Made by a program: the position numbers and the translations under genes. A stretch of DNA of 56,275 nt from Mesorhizobium sp. (GTDB taxonomy: Bacteria; Pseudomonadota; Alphaproteobacteria; Rhizobiales; Rhizobiaceae): contig JAIPUZ010000058.1 in NCBI GenBank assembly GCA_022833215.1, positions 1-56,275 on the forward strand, written 5' to 3'. Positions 18,205 to 25,923 of this stretch are shown piece after piece. Numbering within the stretch: position 1 is the stretch's first letter; each line of letters begins with the position of its first letter. The notes beneath the pieces were generated by a model. The model did not search any database. It had not been told where the DNA came from and saw nothing but the letters and a program-made list of their open reading frames with translations.

Positions 18205-19071
18205 TTGCTCGACTGGCCAACGCTAGCTTTCCAGATAGTCAACGGCGTGGTGTGGGCCATGTTCCTTGGCCTCATCGCTCTGGGCCTCAATGCGATCTTC
18301 GGCCTTCTGGGCCTGCTCAACATGGCGCATGGGGCCGTCTATGCGGTTGGCGCGGTGATAGCCTGGTACACGGTGAACCGGCTTGGCAGCTTCTGGCTGG
18401 CCGTGTTCGCCGCGCCGCTTGCCGCCGGCATCGCAAGCATACCGGTCTACAGGTTCGTGCTGCGCCCCACCATCGGTCAGGACATGATGGTCGGGCTGGT
18501 CGCGACCTCGGGCCTGCTCTTCGTCATCAACGACACTCTGCTTGCCCTCTATGGCGGTTCGCCAGGGCTGGTGCCGCCGCCCATCGGTGGGGCGGTCGGC
18601 ATATTGGGCATATACTATCCAACCTACAGGCTTGTCGCCGCGATGATGGCAATCGCCATCCTGGCCGCCTTCTGGCTGTTCCTGCGCTCCACCGCAATCG
18701 GCCTCTGGATCCGCTGCGTGGCACAGTCGCCGACGCTGGCCAAGGCATCGGGCGTTCCCGTCGAGCGCGTCTATCTGATCATTGTGGTGCTGTCGGCGGC
18801 CTTCGCCGCACTGGCGGGCGTGCTCGTCGCGCCGATGACGACAATCAGCTATCAGATGGGCCTCTCCGTCCTCGGGCCTGCCTTCATCGTGGTTGTCGTC
18901 GGCGGGCTTGGCAGTCTGGGCGGAGCGGTCGCAGCCGCCGTCATCATGGGCGTGGCGCGGGGCGTATTCTCCGTGTTTCTGCCGCCCACCTATGCCGAGG
19001 TGTGCGCGATCGCGCTGTTCCTTCCATTTCTTTACTTCCGGCCGAACGGCATCTTCAGGGGGCGGGCATGA
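18205..19071 (+). CDS. livH: Branched-chain amino acid-type ABC transporter permease (LivH-like)
   Basis: 288-residue inner-membrane permease of the hydrophobic amino-acid ABC family. LNAIFGLLGLLNMAHGAVYAVGAVIAW (near residues 28-54) is the LivH signature and VVVVGGLGSLGGAVAAAVIMG the coupling loop. GGGGAGGA at 18193-18200 points to the TTG at 18205, which gives the usual short N-terminus (M-LDWPTLAFQIVNGVV); ATG 18181 is in frame but has no ribosome site, and it would place that strong site inside the coding region. First gene of a plus-strand operon; its stop overlaps the livM start. Substrate unknown: the family imports amino acids, amides, urea and aromatic acids. Confidence 0.9.
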   Translation: MLDWPTLAFQIVNGVVWAMFLGLIALGLNAIFGLLGLLNMAHGAVYAVGAVIAWYTVNRLGSFWLAVFAAPLAAGIASIPVYRFVLRPTIGQDMMVGLVATSGLLFVINDTLLALYGGSPGLVPPPIGGAVGILGIYYPTYRLVAAMMAIAILAAFWLFLRSTAIGLWIRCVAQSPTLAKASGVPVERVYLIIVVLSAAFAALAGVLVAPMTTISYQMGLSVLGPAFIVVVVGGLGSLGGAVAAAVIMGVARGVFSVFLPPTYAEVCAIALFLPFLYFRPNGIFRGRA

Positions 19072-20015
19072 GAGATCGCGTCGGCATCGTCACCGCACTC
19101 GGCGTCCTCGCCGTGCTGTGCGCCATCGCTCCGCTGGTCGGAGAATTCTGGAGCGGGGTGCTCGCCCGCTGCGTGAGCTGGATGTTCCTGGCCATCAGCT
19201 TCTCGCTTGCCTATTCCTACGCCAACATTCCCAGCGTTGCGCAAGCCACCGTATTCGGCGCCGGAGCCTATGCCGCGGTCTGGGCGACATCGCTGGTCGG
19301 CGGCAACATGATCCTTATAATGACAGCCGGCGTCGCGGCCGGTGCGCTCATCGCCCTTGTGTTCGGCGCCCTGCTCCTGAAAATGTCGCATTCCGGCGCC
19401 GCGATCGGCACCATCATCTTCGCTGTCACATTCTCCATGCTCGGCAATGCGGCGGTCGCCTATACGGGCGGAACCGATGGTTTGCCCATGCCTGCGCAAG
19501 CGTTCCATCTGCTGGGAATGCCTTTCGCAGTTGGCCCCAATATCGGCATGCTGCTTCTGGGATCGGCCGTGCTGGCCGCTCTGCTTGTCGCCTTCTGGCT
19601 GTTTTCCGGCACCCGGACCTGGCGCGTTGTCCGCGCCGTACAGCAGAACGCCATGCGCGCGCAGGTTCTCGGCTACAATGCCGCCGGCTACCGGCTTGCC
19701 GTTTTCGCGGTGAGCGGGTGCGTCGCTGGCCTCGGCGGCGCGCTCTACGCGCTGATCTCGCGCCACGTCGCCATCGAGGTGGTCAGCCTGTCCATGTCCC
19801 TGAAGTCGATCCTGTGGGCGGCGGTCGGCGGCGTGACCTCCATCTACGGCGGCCCCATCGGCGTGCTGGCGGTGCAGCTCGCATCGGAACTGCTGCTGCG
19901 CTGGACGGTGCGTGTGGACCTCATCATCGGCCTGATGCTGATTGCCGTGGCGCTGTGGATGCCGCGTGGCGTCATGGGTCTGCGCAGGTCGCGAAGCTCT
20001 CAACAAAGCCAATAA
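19068..20015 (+). CDS. livM: Branched-chain amino acid-type ABC transporter permease (LivM-like)
   Basis: 315-residue permease, second membrane subunit of the Liv-type importer. The LivM features are FLAISFSLAYSYANIPSVAQATVFGAGAYA near residues 38-66, RAVQQNAMRAQVLGYNAAGYRLAVFAVSG (coupling region) and AGLGGALYALISRHV. It starts at an ATG overlapping the LivH stop (ATGA). It is followed 19 nt later by the binding-protein gene. The family signature SLAYSYAN deviates from the more common L.LGYAG form, which may reflect a specialised subgroup. Confidence 0.9.
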   Translation: MRDRVGIVTALGVLAVLCAIAPLVGEFWSGVLARCVSWMFLAISFSLAYSYANIPSVAQATVFGAGAYAAVWATSLVGGNMILIMTAGVAAGALIALVFGALLLKMSHSGAAIGTIIFAVTFSMLGNAAVAYTGGTDGLPMPAQAFHLLGMPFAVGPNIGMLLLGSAVLAALLVAFWLFSGTRTWRVVRAVQQNAMRAQVLGYNAAGYRLAVFAVSGCVAGLGGALYALISRHVAIEVVSLSMSLKSILWAAVGGVTSIYGGPIGVLAVQLASELLLRWTVRVDLIIGLMLIAVALWMPRGVMGLRRSRSSQQSQ

Positions 20016-20034
20016 ACATAAAGGGGAAACGAAA

Positions 20035-21288
20035 ATGAAACGCATCTCTCGACGCAATGTCCTTCTTGGCTCGGCAGCCGCAGCCACAGCAAGCCTCGTG
20101 CCCACGGCAGTGACACGGGTACTGGCACAGGGAACTTCCGGCGATCCGATCGTCATCGGCCATCAGTGCGAGCTGACCGGATGGGACTCCGCCACCGGTT
20201 TCTGGCGGGACAAGGCCGCAACGGGTCTGGTCGACTGGCTCAACGCCAATGGCGGCATCGCCGGCCGGCCGGTCAGGCTGGTGACGGTGGACACCAAGTC
20301 CGACGTCGACACCGGCGTGAACCAGCTTCGCCACCTGCTCATCCAGGAGAAGGTGGACTTTGTCATCGGCGCCGAAATTTCTTCCATCGCACTTGCCAGC
20401 AACACGATCGCCAACGAGAATCGCACGCTCTACATGACCATGAGCTCGTCGGAAGCGACGACAGGCAAGGGAGCCGCCGTTCCCTACCAGTTCCGGATGA
20501 CGACCAATTCGGCAGCCACGGCCGCCGGTGCGGCACAGAAATATGTGGAATCGATCGGCAAGCGCTGGGCGACCTTCTTTGCCGACATCAAATGGGGCCA
20601 GTCGGAACGCGACTGGTGGCAGAAGGGCGTGACCGCGGCTGGCGGAGAGATCGGCAGGGCAATCGCGCTGCCCGTCGATGCCCCGGACCTCCTGCCCTTC
20701 ATCGCGCAGATCGACCGCTCGGCGGACGGCATCTTTATCCCGGTCCTCAACGCGCTTCAGGCGATCCAGCTTCTGCGCAGCTCCGGATATGACCAGCAGG
20801 TCGTGCTCGCCGGCCTGAGCTTCTCCCTGTTCGACTACCGGGAACTCGGCGCAGTGGGCGACGGCGTCTTCGGCATCGAGACCGCCCCGGTCGCCCTGAA
20901 GGACTCGGCCTCCAGCGAAATGGCTGAAATCTACAAGGCGCTCGGCATCGATGACGATGGCATCCACACCGCCAGCGGCAAAGCCGCCGGGACCTCCATG
21001 ATCATGGGCATTGCGCAATCGCTCGGTTTCGTGAAGGCGAATGTCGAGGCGAGCGGATGGAAGGTGAAGGACGATACGGCGGCCCTGATCAGGCATGCCG
21101 AAACGGTCGAAACCTACGCTAAGGGGCCGCTCTTCCCGCTCGGAGATGTCATTGTTCGCCCGCAGGATCATCAGGCGTTCATGGATATCTACCTTCTGAA
21201 GATCGCAGGTGGCGCTGTAGGGAAATATGCGGTCGCGCCGAAGGAAAGCACGATCTACCCCGCAGAAGTCGACCTTACGAAGGGCTGA
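20035..21288 (+). CDS. ABC transporter substrate-binding protein, Liv family
   Basis: 417-residue periplasmic binding protein of the amino-acid/amide class (peripla_BP_6). The N-terminus MKRISRRNVLLGSAAAATAS has a twin-arginine motif (RRNVLLG) followed by a hydrophobic stretch, so export through Tat is likely; cleavage is probably near residue 32 (VLAQ). The fold is seen in IVIGHQCELTGWDSATG, VDFVIGAEISSIALAS and LSFSLFDYRELG. An ATG at 20035 with AAAGGGGAAAC upstream is used; the open frame upstream belongs to the livM end. The ligand cannot be inferred. Tat export of a Liv-type binding protein is uncommon but seen in Hyphomicrobiales. Confidence 0.9.
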   Translation: MKRISRRNVLLGSAAAATASLVPTAVTRVLAQGTSGDPIVIGHQCELTGWDSATGFWRDKAATGLVDWLNANGGIAGRPVRLVTVDTKSDVDTGVNQLRHLLIQEKVDFVIGAEISSIALASNTIANENRTLYMTMSSSEATTGKGAAVPYQFRMTTNSAATAAGAAQKYVESIGKRWATFFADIKWGQSERDWWQKGVTAAGGEIGRAIALPVDAPDLLPFIAQIDRSADGIFIPVLNALQAIQLLRSSGYDQQVVLAGLSFSLFDYRELGAVGDGVFGIETAPVALKDSASSEMAEIYKALGIDDDGIHTASGKAAGTSMIMGIAQSLGFVKANVEASGWKVKDDTAALIRHAETVETYAKGPLFPLGDVIVRPQDHQAFMDIYLLKIAGGAVGKYAVAPKESTIYPAEVDLTKG

Positions 21289-21292
21289 GGTT

Positions 21293-22018
21293 TTGCACCA
21301 GGCAAGCAACCCTGCATTCGCCGTTGAAGGCGTCAGCATGTCGTTCGGGGCCTTCCGCGCCCTGAACGACGTCTCGCTCGACGTGGGCCATGGCGAAATA
21401 CGCGCCATCATCGGCCCCAACGGCGCCGGCAAGACAACTTTCGTGAACATCGTCAGCGGCATATTCAAGCCGACGAGTGGACGTGTCACGCTGGAAGGCA
21501 GGGACATCACGACGCTGTCGCCACAGCGCCGTGCCCGTCTCGGCCTTGCCCGAACCTTCCAGATCACCAGCCTGTTCAAGGGCATGACCGTATCGGAACA
21601 CCTGCAACTCGCCGTTCGCGACGCGGACGCGGATGGCGAAACCAGGCGCGAGCTGCTGGAGCAGATGGGGCTGGCCGCATTCGCAGACCGTGAAGTCGAT
21701 ACGCTTTCCCACGGCGACCAGCGCATTCTGGAAATGGCCATGGCCATGGTCCTGAAGCCGAAATTCCTGCTTCTTGACGAGCCGACGGCGGGAATGAGCA
21801 TTGCCGAGACGGACAGGATGATCCGGCTCATCATTGAGCGCCTGCGCGGCCGCATCGGCGTCATCATCATCGAACACGACATGAATGTGGTCACCCAGAC
21901 CAGCGACAAGGTCACCGTTCTGGCGGCCGGCGCGGTCGCAGCCTCCGGTCTGCCTCAGGACGTGCTTCGTGATCCCCATGTAAAGGAAATCTACCTTGGA
22001 AGCGCTGCGAACCACTGA
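21293..22018 (+). CDS. livG: ABC transporter ATP-binding protein (LivG-like)
   Basis: 241-residue ATPase. Walker A GPNGAGKTT (41-49), signature LSHGDQRILEMAMAM, Walker B KFLLLDEPTAGM and the LivG-specific RLGLARTFQITSLF loop are intact. The start is a TTG at 21293: it lies 4 nt after the binding-protein stop, has AAGGG about 8 nt upstream, and keeps the first strand (FAVEGVSMSFG) that an internal ATG at 21338 would remove. It overlaps livF by 23 nt. Confidence 0.9.
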   Translation: MHQASNPAFAVEGVSMSFGAFRALNDVSLDVGHGEIRAIIGPNGAGKTTFVNIVSGIFKPTSGRVTLEGRDITTLSPQRRARLGLARTFQITSLFKGMTVSEHLQLAVRDADADGETRRELLEQMGLAAFADREVDTLSHGDQRILEMAMAMVLKPKFLLLDEPTAGMSIAETDRMIRLIIERLRGRIGVIIIEHDMNVVTQTSDKVTVLAAGAVAASGLPQDVLRDPHVKEIYLGSAANH

Positions 22019-22700
22019 CCTCAGGGCCTTCTACGGCAAGGCGCAGGTGCTGCATGGCATCGACCTCGCCGCCGAGGGCGGAGTCGTGACGGCCATCCTC
22101 GGCCGCAATGGCGCGGGCAAGACGACGCTGCTGCAATCCCTCATGGGACTTGGACCGAGGGTCGAGGGCGAGACGACGATACTCGGCCAGTCCACCGCCG
22201 GCCTGGCTACCGACGCCATCGCACGGCTCGGCGTCGCCTACATGCCGCAGGATGTGCGCGTCTTTCCAAAACTGTCGGTGCGCGAGAATATCCAGGTCGC
22301 CGCCCACAGCGTGAAATCGCCGAGGCCGCTGCGAGAAATTCTCGACGTGCTTCCCGAGATCGAACCGAAGCTGGATTCGCCCGCCGGCACGCTGAGCGGC
22401 GGCCAGCAGCAGCTGGTCGGCATCGCCCGCAGCCTGTCGATGCGTTGCAGGCTGCTTCTGATGGACGAGCCCACCGAAGGTCTAATGCCGCGGCTCGTCA
22501 CGCAGGTCGGCGCCATTGTCCGCCGGCTGGCAGCGGAGGGCGTGTCGGTGATCATCGTGGAGCAGAATGTCGGGCTGGTGCTTGAGATCGCCGATGTCAT
22601 CCACATCGTCGAGAAGGGGCAGATCAAATGGCAGGGATCGCCCGATCAGCTCGTCTCCGCACAGGTGCTCGACAGATACATGGGCGTGAATGTTCTGTAG
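21996..22700 (+). CDS. livF: ABC transporter ATP-binding protein (LivF-like)
   Basis: 234-residue ATPase. Walker A GRNGAGKTT (36-44), signature LSGGQQQLVGIARSL and Walker B RLLLMDEPTEGLMPRLV are all present, with the LivF hallmark GVAYMPQDVRVFPKLSVRENI. The start is TTG at 21996 with AAGGAAAT about 8 nt upstream, inside the 3' end of livG. It completes the five-component importer, and is followed 54 nt later by the dehydrogenase genes. Confidence 0.92.
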   Translation: MEALRTTDLRAFYGKAQVLHGIDLAAEGGVVTAILGRNGAGKTTLLQSLMGLGPRVEGETTILGQSTAGLATDAIARLGVAYMPQDVRVFPKLSVRENIQVAAHSVKSPRPLREILDVLPEIEPKLDSPAGTLSGGQQQLVGIARSLSMRCRLLLMDEPTEGLMPRLVTQVGAIVRRLAAEGVSVIIVEQNVGLVLEIADVIHIVEKGQIKWQGSPDQLVSAQVLDRYMGVNVL

Positions 22701-22754
22701 GGCGGATCGCAAACCGGCGAAAGCGCCATCACACGGGTCTGGAAAGGACGGACG

Positions 22755-23669
22755 ATGAAAGTAGCATTCCTCGGCGCTGGTCTGATGGGAGAACCGATGG
22801 CCGGTCATCTGCTGCGGGCGGGCCATGAGGTGGTCGTCTGCGCCCACCGCAACCGCGAACCCATCCGCCGTCTGGTGGAACTGGGCGCCGTGGAGACGGA
22901 CTCGCCGGCTTCCGCCGCAAGCGAATGCGATGCCGCCCTCATGATCCTTCCCACCTCGCGTGAGGTCGAAGCGGTCCTGTTCGGCGAGAAAGGGCTCGTG
23001 CATGGCATGCGTCCCGGTTTTATCGCCGTCGATATGGGCACATGCTACCCCGCCGATACGAAGAAGCTGGCGCAGCGTTTCGCCGAAGCCGGCGGCCGCC
23101 TCATCGATGCCCCGGTTACAGGCGGCACCGAAGGCGCCCGCGACGGCACGCTGGCGACCATGGCGGGTGGCGACATTGAAGTCTTTGAAACCGTAAAGCC
23201 GGTGCTTTCAGCCTTCTCCAGCCATCTCTACCATTTCGGGGAACTGGGCTCCGGCCATGCCGCCAAGCTCGTCCAGAACATGATCGGCTTCATCGAGGTC
23301 GCCGCGGTCGCCGAGGGGCTGGCGCTGTCGAAAGCTCTGGGACTGGATTCGCAGAAATTCTTCGACATGCTCGGCAACTCGCATTCCAACAGCCCGATCA
23401 TCCAGTGGATGGTTCCCAAGGTGTTCGCCGGGCGTTTCGAGGCCGAGGCGCGGCTCGACATTGCCTACAAGGACATGAGCCAGGCTGTGAAGATGGCGCG
23501 CGAGATGACCAGCCTGCCCCTCGGCATCGCCAATGCGGCGACCGAACTCTTCCAGATGGGACGGGCGCTCGGTTTCGGCGATCAGGACAGCACCGCCGTC
23601 GTCAGGGGACTGGAGCGGATACTCGGAACCGAAATCAGGACCGGCACGGCGGGCGGATCGAGCGAGTAA
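22755..23669 (+). CDS. NAD(P)-dependent beta-hydroxyacid dehydrogenase (HIBADH family)
   Basis: 304-residue cytosolic oxidoreductase of the 3-hydroxyisobutyrate/6-phosphogluconate dehydrogenase-related family. The N-terminal nucleotide-binding motif is GAGLMG (7-12); the substrate motif DAPVTGGTEGARDGTLA (118-134) and the catalytic lysine in GSGHAAKLVQNM (about K171) are present. Members oxidise beta-hydroxyacids such as 3-hydroxyisobutyrate, tartronate semialdehyde or L-serine derivatives; which applies here cannot be read. GGAAAGG precedes the ATG. Sitting behind the Liv importer, it likely processes the imported compound. Confidence 0.9.
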   Translation: MKVAFLGAGLMGEPMAGHLLRAGHEVVVCAHRNREPIRRLVELGAVETDSPASAASECDAALMILPTSREVEAVLFGEKGLVHGMRPGFIAVDMGTCYPADTKKLAQRFAEAGGRLIDAPVTGGTEGARDGTLATMAGGDIEVFETVKPVLSAFSSHLYHFGELGSGHAAKLVQNMIGFIEVAAVAEGLALSKALGLDSQKFFDMLGNSHSNSPIIQWMVPKVFAGRFEAEARLDIAYKDMSQAVKMAREMTSLPLGIANAATELFQMGRALGFGDQDSTAVVRGLERILGTEIRTGTAGGSSE

Positions 23670-23674
23670 GGCAC

Positions 23675-24706
23675 ATGACAGAACGGCCAGCCCACGACCC
23701 AGCCGCGACGCTTTCCCTGCTTGAGGACTCCCTGCTCACCTCGATCGCGGATCAGTGTCCCGTTCTCCTCACCGAGGCGCTGCCGGAGGAAGCGATGCTG
23801 GCCTTCCGCAACGTTTTCCCGCATGTCGCGGTTCTGCCGGATGCCCGGCAGACGGTCGAGGGCGTTCTGGAGGCGGCAGTCAATGCCCGGGTCGTCGTCG
23901 CGACTGTCAAATATGCGCTGGATCGCTCGTTTTTCCGCGCGCTGCCGGACAGCGTCGAGATTCTCGCGCTCTATTCGGCAGGATACGGCCATGTCGATCT
24001 CGAAGCCGCGCGCGAGCGCGGGCTGAAGGTCATCAACACGCCCAATGTGCTTGCGGACTCGGTCGCCGATCTGGCCATGGCGCTGGTGCTGGGCGCTGCC
24101 AGACGCATTGTCGAGGGCCTCGACCTCATGCGCGCCGGCCAATGGGCCGGCTTCTCGCCCACGCTGCTCCTTGGTCGCGAATTGCGCGGACAGGTGCTCG
24201 GCATTTTCGGCATGGGCCAGATCGGACGCGAAATCTCGATCCGCGCCCAGGGCTTCGGGATGAACGTAGCCTATCGCAACAGGTCCATGTTGCCGCGGGA
24301 GCTGGAAGCCGGCGCCCGTTACATCCCCGATGAAAAGGAGTTCCTCGGCTGCTGCGATGTGCTGCTTTTGTCGGCGCCGCACACGCCCGAAACCCATAAA
24401 TTCCTGAATGGCGAACGCATCGCGCAGATGAAGCAGGGGGCGGTCGTGGTCAACGTGTCCCGCGGCGAGCTCATCGACGACGATGCGCTGATCGGGGCGC
24501 TGACGAGCGGACATGTCGCCGCTGCCGGGCTCGACGTGTTCGCCAACGAACCCGACATCGACAGGCGCTATCTGGCCATGACCAATGTGTTTCCACTTCC
24601 GCATATCGGCAGTGCCACCGTCGAGGCACGGACGGCCATGGCAGATGCCCTGGTCGAGGGCATCGAGCGCATCCTGCTTGGAGAACACGCCCCAAACGCC
24701 CTTTGA
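23675..24706 (+). CDS. D-isomer-specific 2-hydroxyacid dehydrogenase
   Basis: 343-residue NAD-dependent dehydrogenase of the D-2-hydroxyacid family, which interconverts D-hydroxyacids and 2-oxoacids. The Rossmann motif is GIFGMGQIG (about 175-183); the catalytic Arg is in NVSRGELIDDDAL, the Glu in ANEPDID and the His in LPHIGSATVEAR. The ATG at 23675 follows the previous stop by 5 nt, so the two are co-transcribed. The C-terminal codons run into an 11-bp tandem repeat that supplies the stop codon. GLKVINTPNVLADSVADLAMAL is typical of the glyoxylate/hydroxypyruvate reductase-like branch. Confidence 0.92.
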   Translation: MTERPAHDPAATLSLLEDSLLTSIADQCPVLLTEALPEEAMLAFRNVFPHVAVLPDARQTVEGVLEAAVNARVVVATVKYALDRSFFRALPDSVEILALYSAGYGHVDLEAARERGLKVINTPNVLADSVADLAMALVLGAARRIVEGLDLMRAGQWAGFSPTLLLGRELRGQVLGIFGMGQIGREISIRAQGFGMNVAYRNRSMLPRELEAGARYIPDEKEFLGCCDVLLLSAPHTPETHKFLNGERIAQMKQGAVVVNVSRGELIDDDALIGALTSGHVAAAGLDVFANEPDIDRRYLAMTNVFPLPHIGSATVEARTAMADALVEGIERILLGEHAPNAL

Positions 24707-24739
24707 GGGCCCTTTGAGGGCCCTTTGAGGGCCCTTTGA
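24698..24739. repeat. 11-bp tandem repeat (GGGCCCTTTGA, about four copies)
   Basis: Three exact consecutive copies of GGGCCCTTTGA (24707-24717, 24718-24728, 24729-24739) preceded by a degenerate copy, GCCCTTTGA (24698-24706), whose TGA is the stop codon of the 2-hydroxyacid dehydrogenase. Each unit contains the palindrome AGGGCCCT across unit borders. Because the stop lies in the first copy, changes in copy number would not alter the protein. Confidence 0.85.
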
Positions 24740-24862
24740 AGGAAAGGCGCAGTCTTTTAGAGCATTTTTGCAGCCCAATGGAAACATTTTACGTCGCACA
24801 AATGCAGTATAAACAAATAGTTAGATCATTTCATCGATTCGGAGAAATGATGAAATGATCTA
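24740..24862. repeat. Interspersed palindromic repeat of Hyphomicrobiales type
   Basis: AT-richer than its surroundings. TAGATCATTTCATC (24822-24835) and GATGAAATGATCTA (24849-24862) form a 14-bp inverted repeat around a 13-nt loop. The adjoining TTTTAGAGCATTTTTGCAGC is of a kind I associate with intergenic repeats in Mesorhizobium/Brucella-type genomes. The terminal TA at 24861-24862 is the target of the IS630 insertion. Confidence 0.6.
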
Positions 24863-25909
24863 GAGCGTTTCATCCTTTGTCTGAATCGACTGGGATTCCC
24901 GTCGAGGCGTTTTTGTGATTCAAGATGCTGGCTGGAGAGGAGGCCAGCCTCTGATGACAGCACCTCTTTCCAATGATCTTCGTGCGCGTGTAGTGGCGGC
25001 GATCGAGGCTGGCGAAAGCCGCCGGTCTGTAGCGGCGCGGTTTGGCGTTGCGGTTTCCTCGGCGGTGAAGTGGTCGCAGCGTTTTCGGGCGACGGGCTCG
25101 GTCGCGCCCGGCAAGATGGGCGGTCACCGCAAGCCGATACTGGAGCCGCACCGCTCGTTCATCGTCGAACGCATTGATCAGATGCCGCATCTGTCGCTGC
25201 ACCGGCTGAAGGAAGAACTGGCGGCGCGCGGGGTGAAGGTGTCGCACAATGCAGTGTGGCAGTCCCTGCGGCGCGAAGGGCTTCGGTTCAAAAAAAACGC
25301 TGTTCGCCCTTGAGCCGGCCCGCGCCGACATCGCCCGCAGGCGAAAGCGTTGGCGTTCCGTCCAGGCGAGCCTCGACCCGCGGCGGCTGGTCTTCATCGA
25401 CGAGACCTGGATCAAGACCAACATGGCCCCGCTCTACGGCTGGGGAGCGAAGGGCAAACGCCTGCGCGGCCTGGCTCCGCACGGCCACTGGCGCACACTG
25501 ACCTTCGTCGGGGCACTGCGTTGTGACCGGCTGGCCGCGCCATGCGTCTTCGACGGACCGATCAACGGTGAGTGCTTCCGGGCCTATGTCGAGCAGCAGC
25601 TCCTGGCCGTGCTCGAACCCGGCGACATCGTCGTCATGGACAATCTCGGCTCCCACAAGTCGGCCGCCGTCCGCGCAACGATCCGCGCGGCCGGCGCCAG
25701 GCTCTGGTTCCTGCCGCCCTATTCCCCAGACCTCAATCCGATTGAGCAGGCCTTCGCCAAGATCAAGCACTGGATGCGCCATGCCCACAGACGGACCATC
25801 GAGGACACATGGCGCCACCTCGGACACCTGATCTCAACCATCGAACCCGGCGAATGCGCGAACTACCTCGCAAACGCCGGCTACGCTTCCGTCAAAACGT
25901 GAAACGCTC
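24863..25909 (+). mobile_element. IS630-family insertion sequence, about 1047 bp
   Basis: Ends are imperfect inverted repeats: GAGCGTTTCATCCTTTGTCT on the left and, on the complement of the right end, GAGCGTTTCACGTTTTGACG; the first ten bases are identical. TA dinucleotides flank both ends (24861-24862 and 25910-25911), as expected for IS630 target duplication. It carries one transposase in two frames. The insertion lies between convergent genes, 15 bp beyond the luxR stop, and interrupts no gene. Confidence 0.9.
24954..25902 (+). CDS. IS630-family transposase, two overlapping frames joined at an A8 run
   Basis: The first frame (24954-25313) encodes an N-terminal helix-turn-helix (SRRSVAARFGVAVSSAVKWS). 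The second (open 25249-25902) encodes the DDE catalytic domain: Asp in VFIDETWIK, Asp in VVMDNLGSHKS, Glu in NPIEQAFAKIK. The frames meet at TTC followed by eight A (25290-25297). Reading on without one base there gives the family-typical junction RFKKTLFALEPARAD. This could be programmed slippage, as known in several IS630 elements, or a fixed frameshift mutation. The ATG at 24954 lacks a good ribosome site; the ORF could also begin at 24915. Confidence 0.88.
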
Positions 25910-25923
25910 TAGGTGCGCCGGCT

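Noticed and set aside
24698-24739. 11-bp repeats as a CRISPR-like array
   Set aside because: Units are contiguous with no spacers.
25249-25902. Second IS630 frame as a separate protein
   Set aside because: Its first ~20 residues overlap the first frame out of register; it makes sense only as the continuation of the transposase after a frame change.
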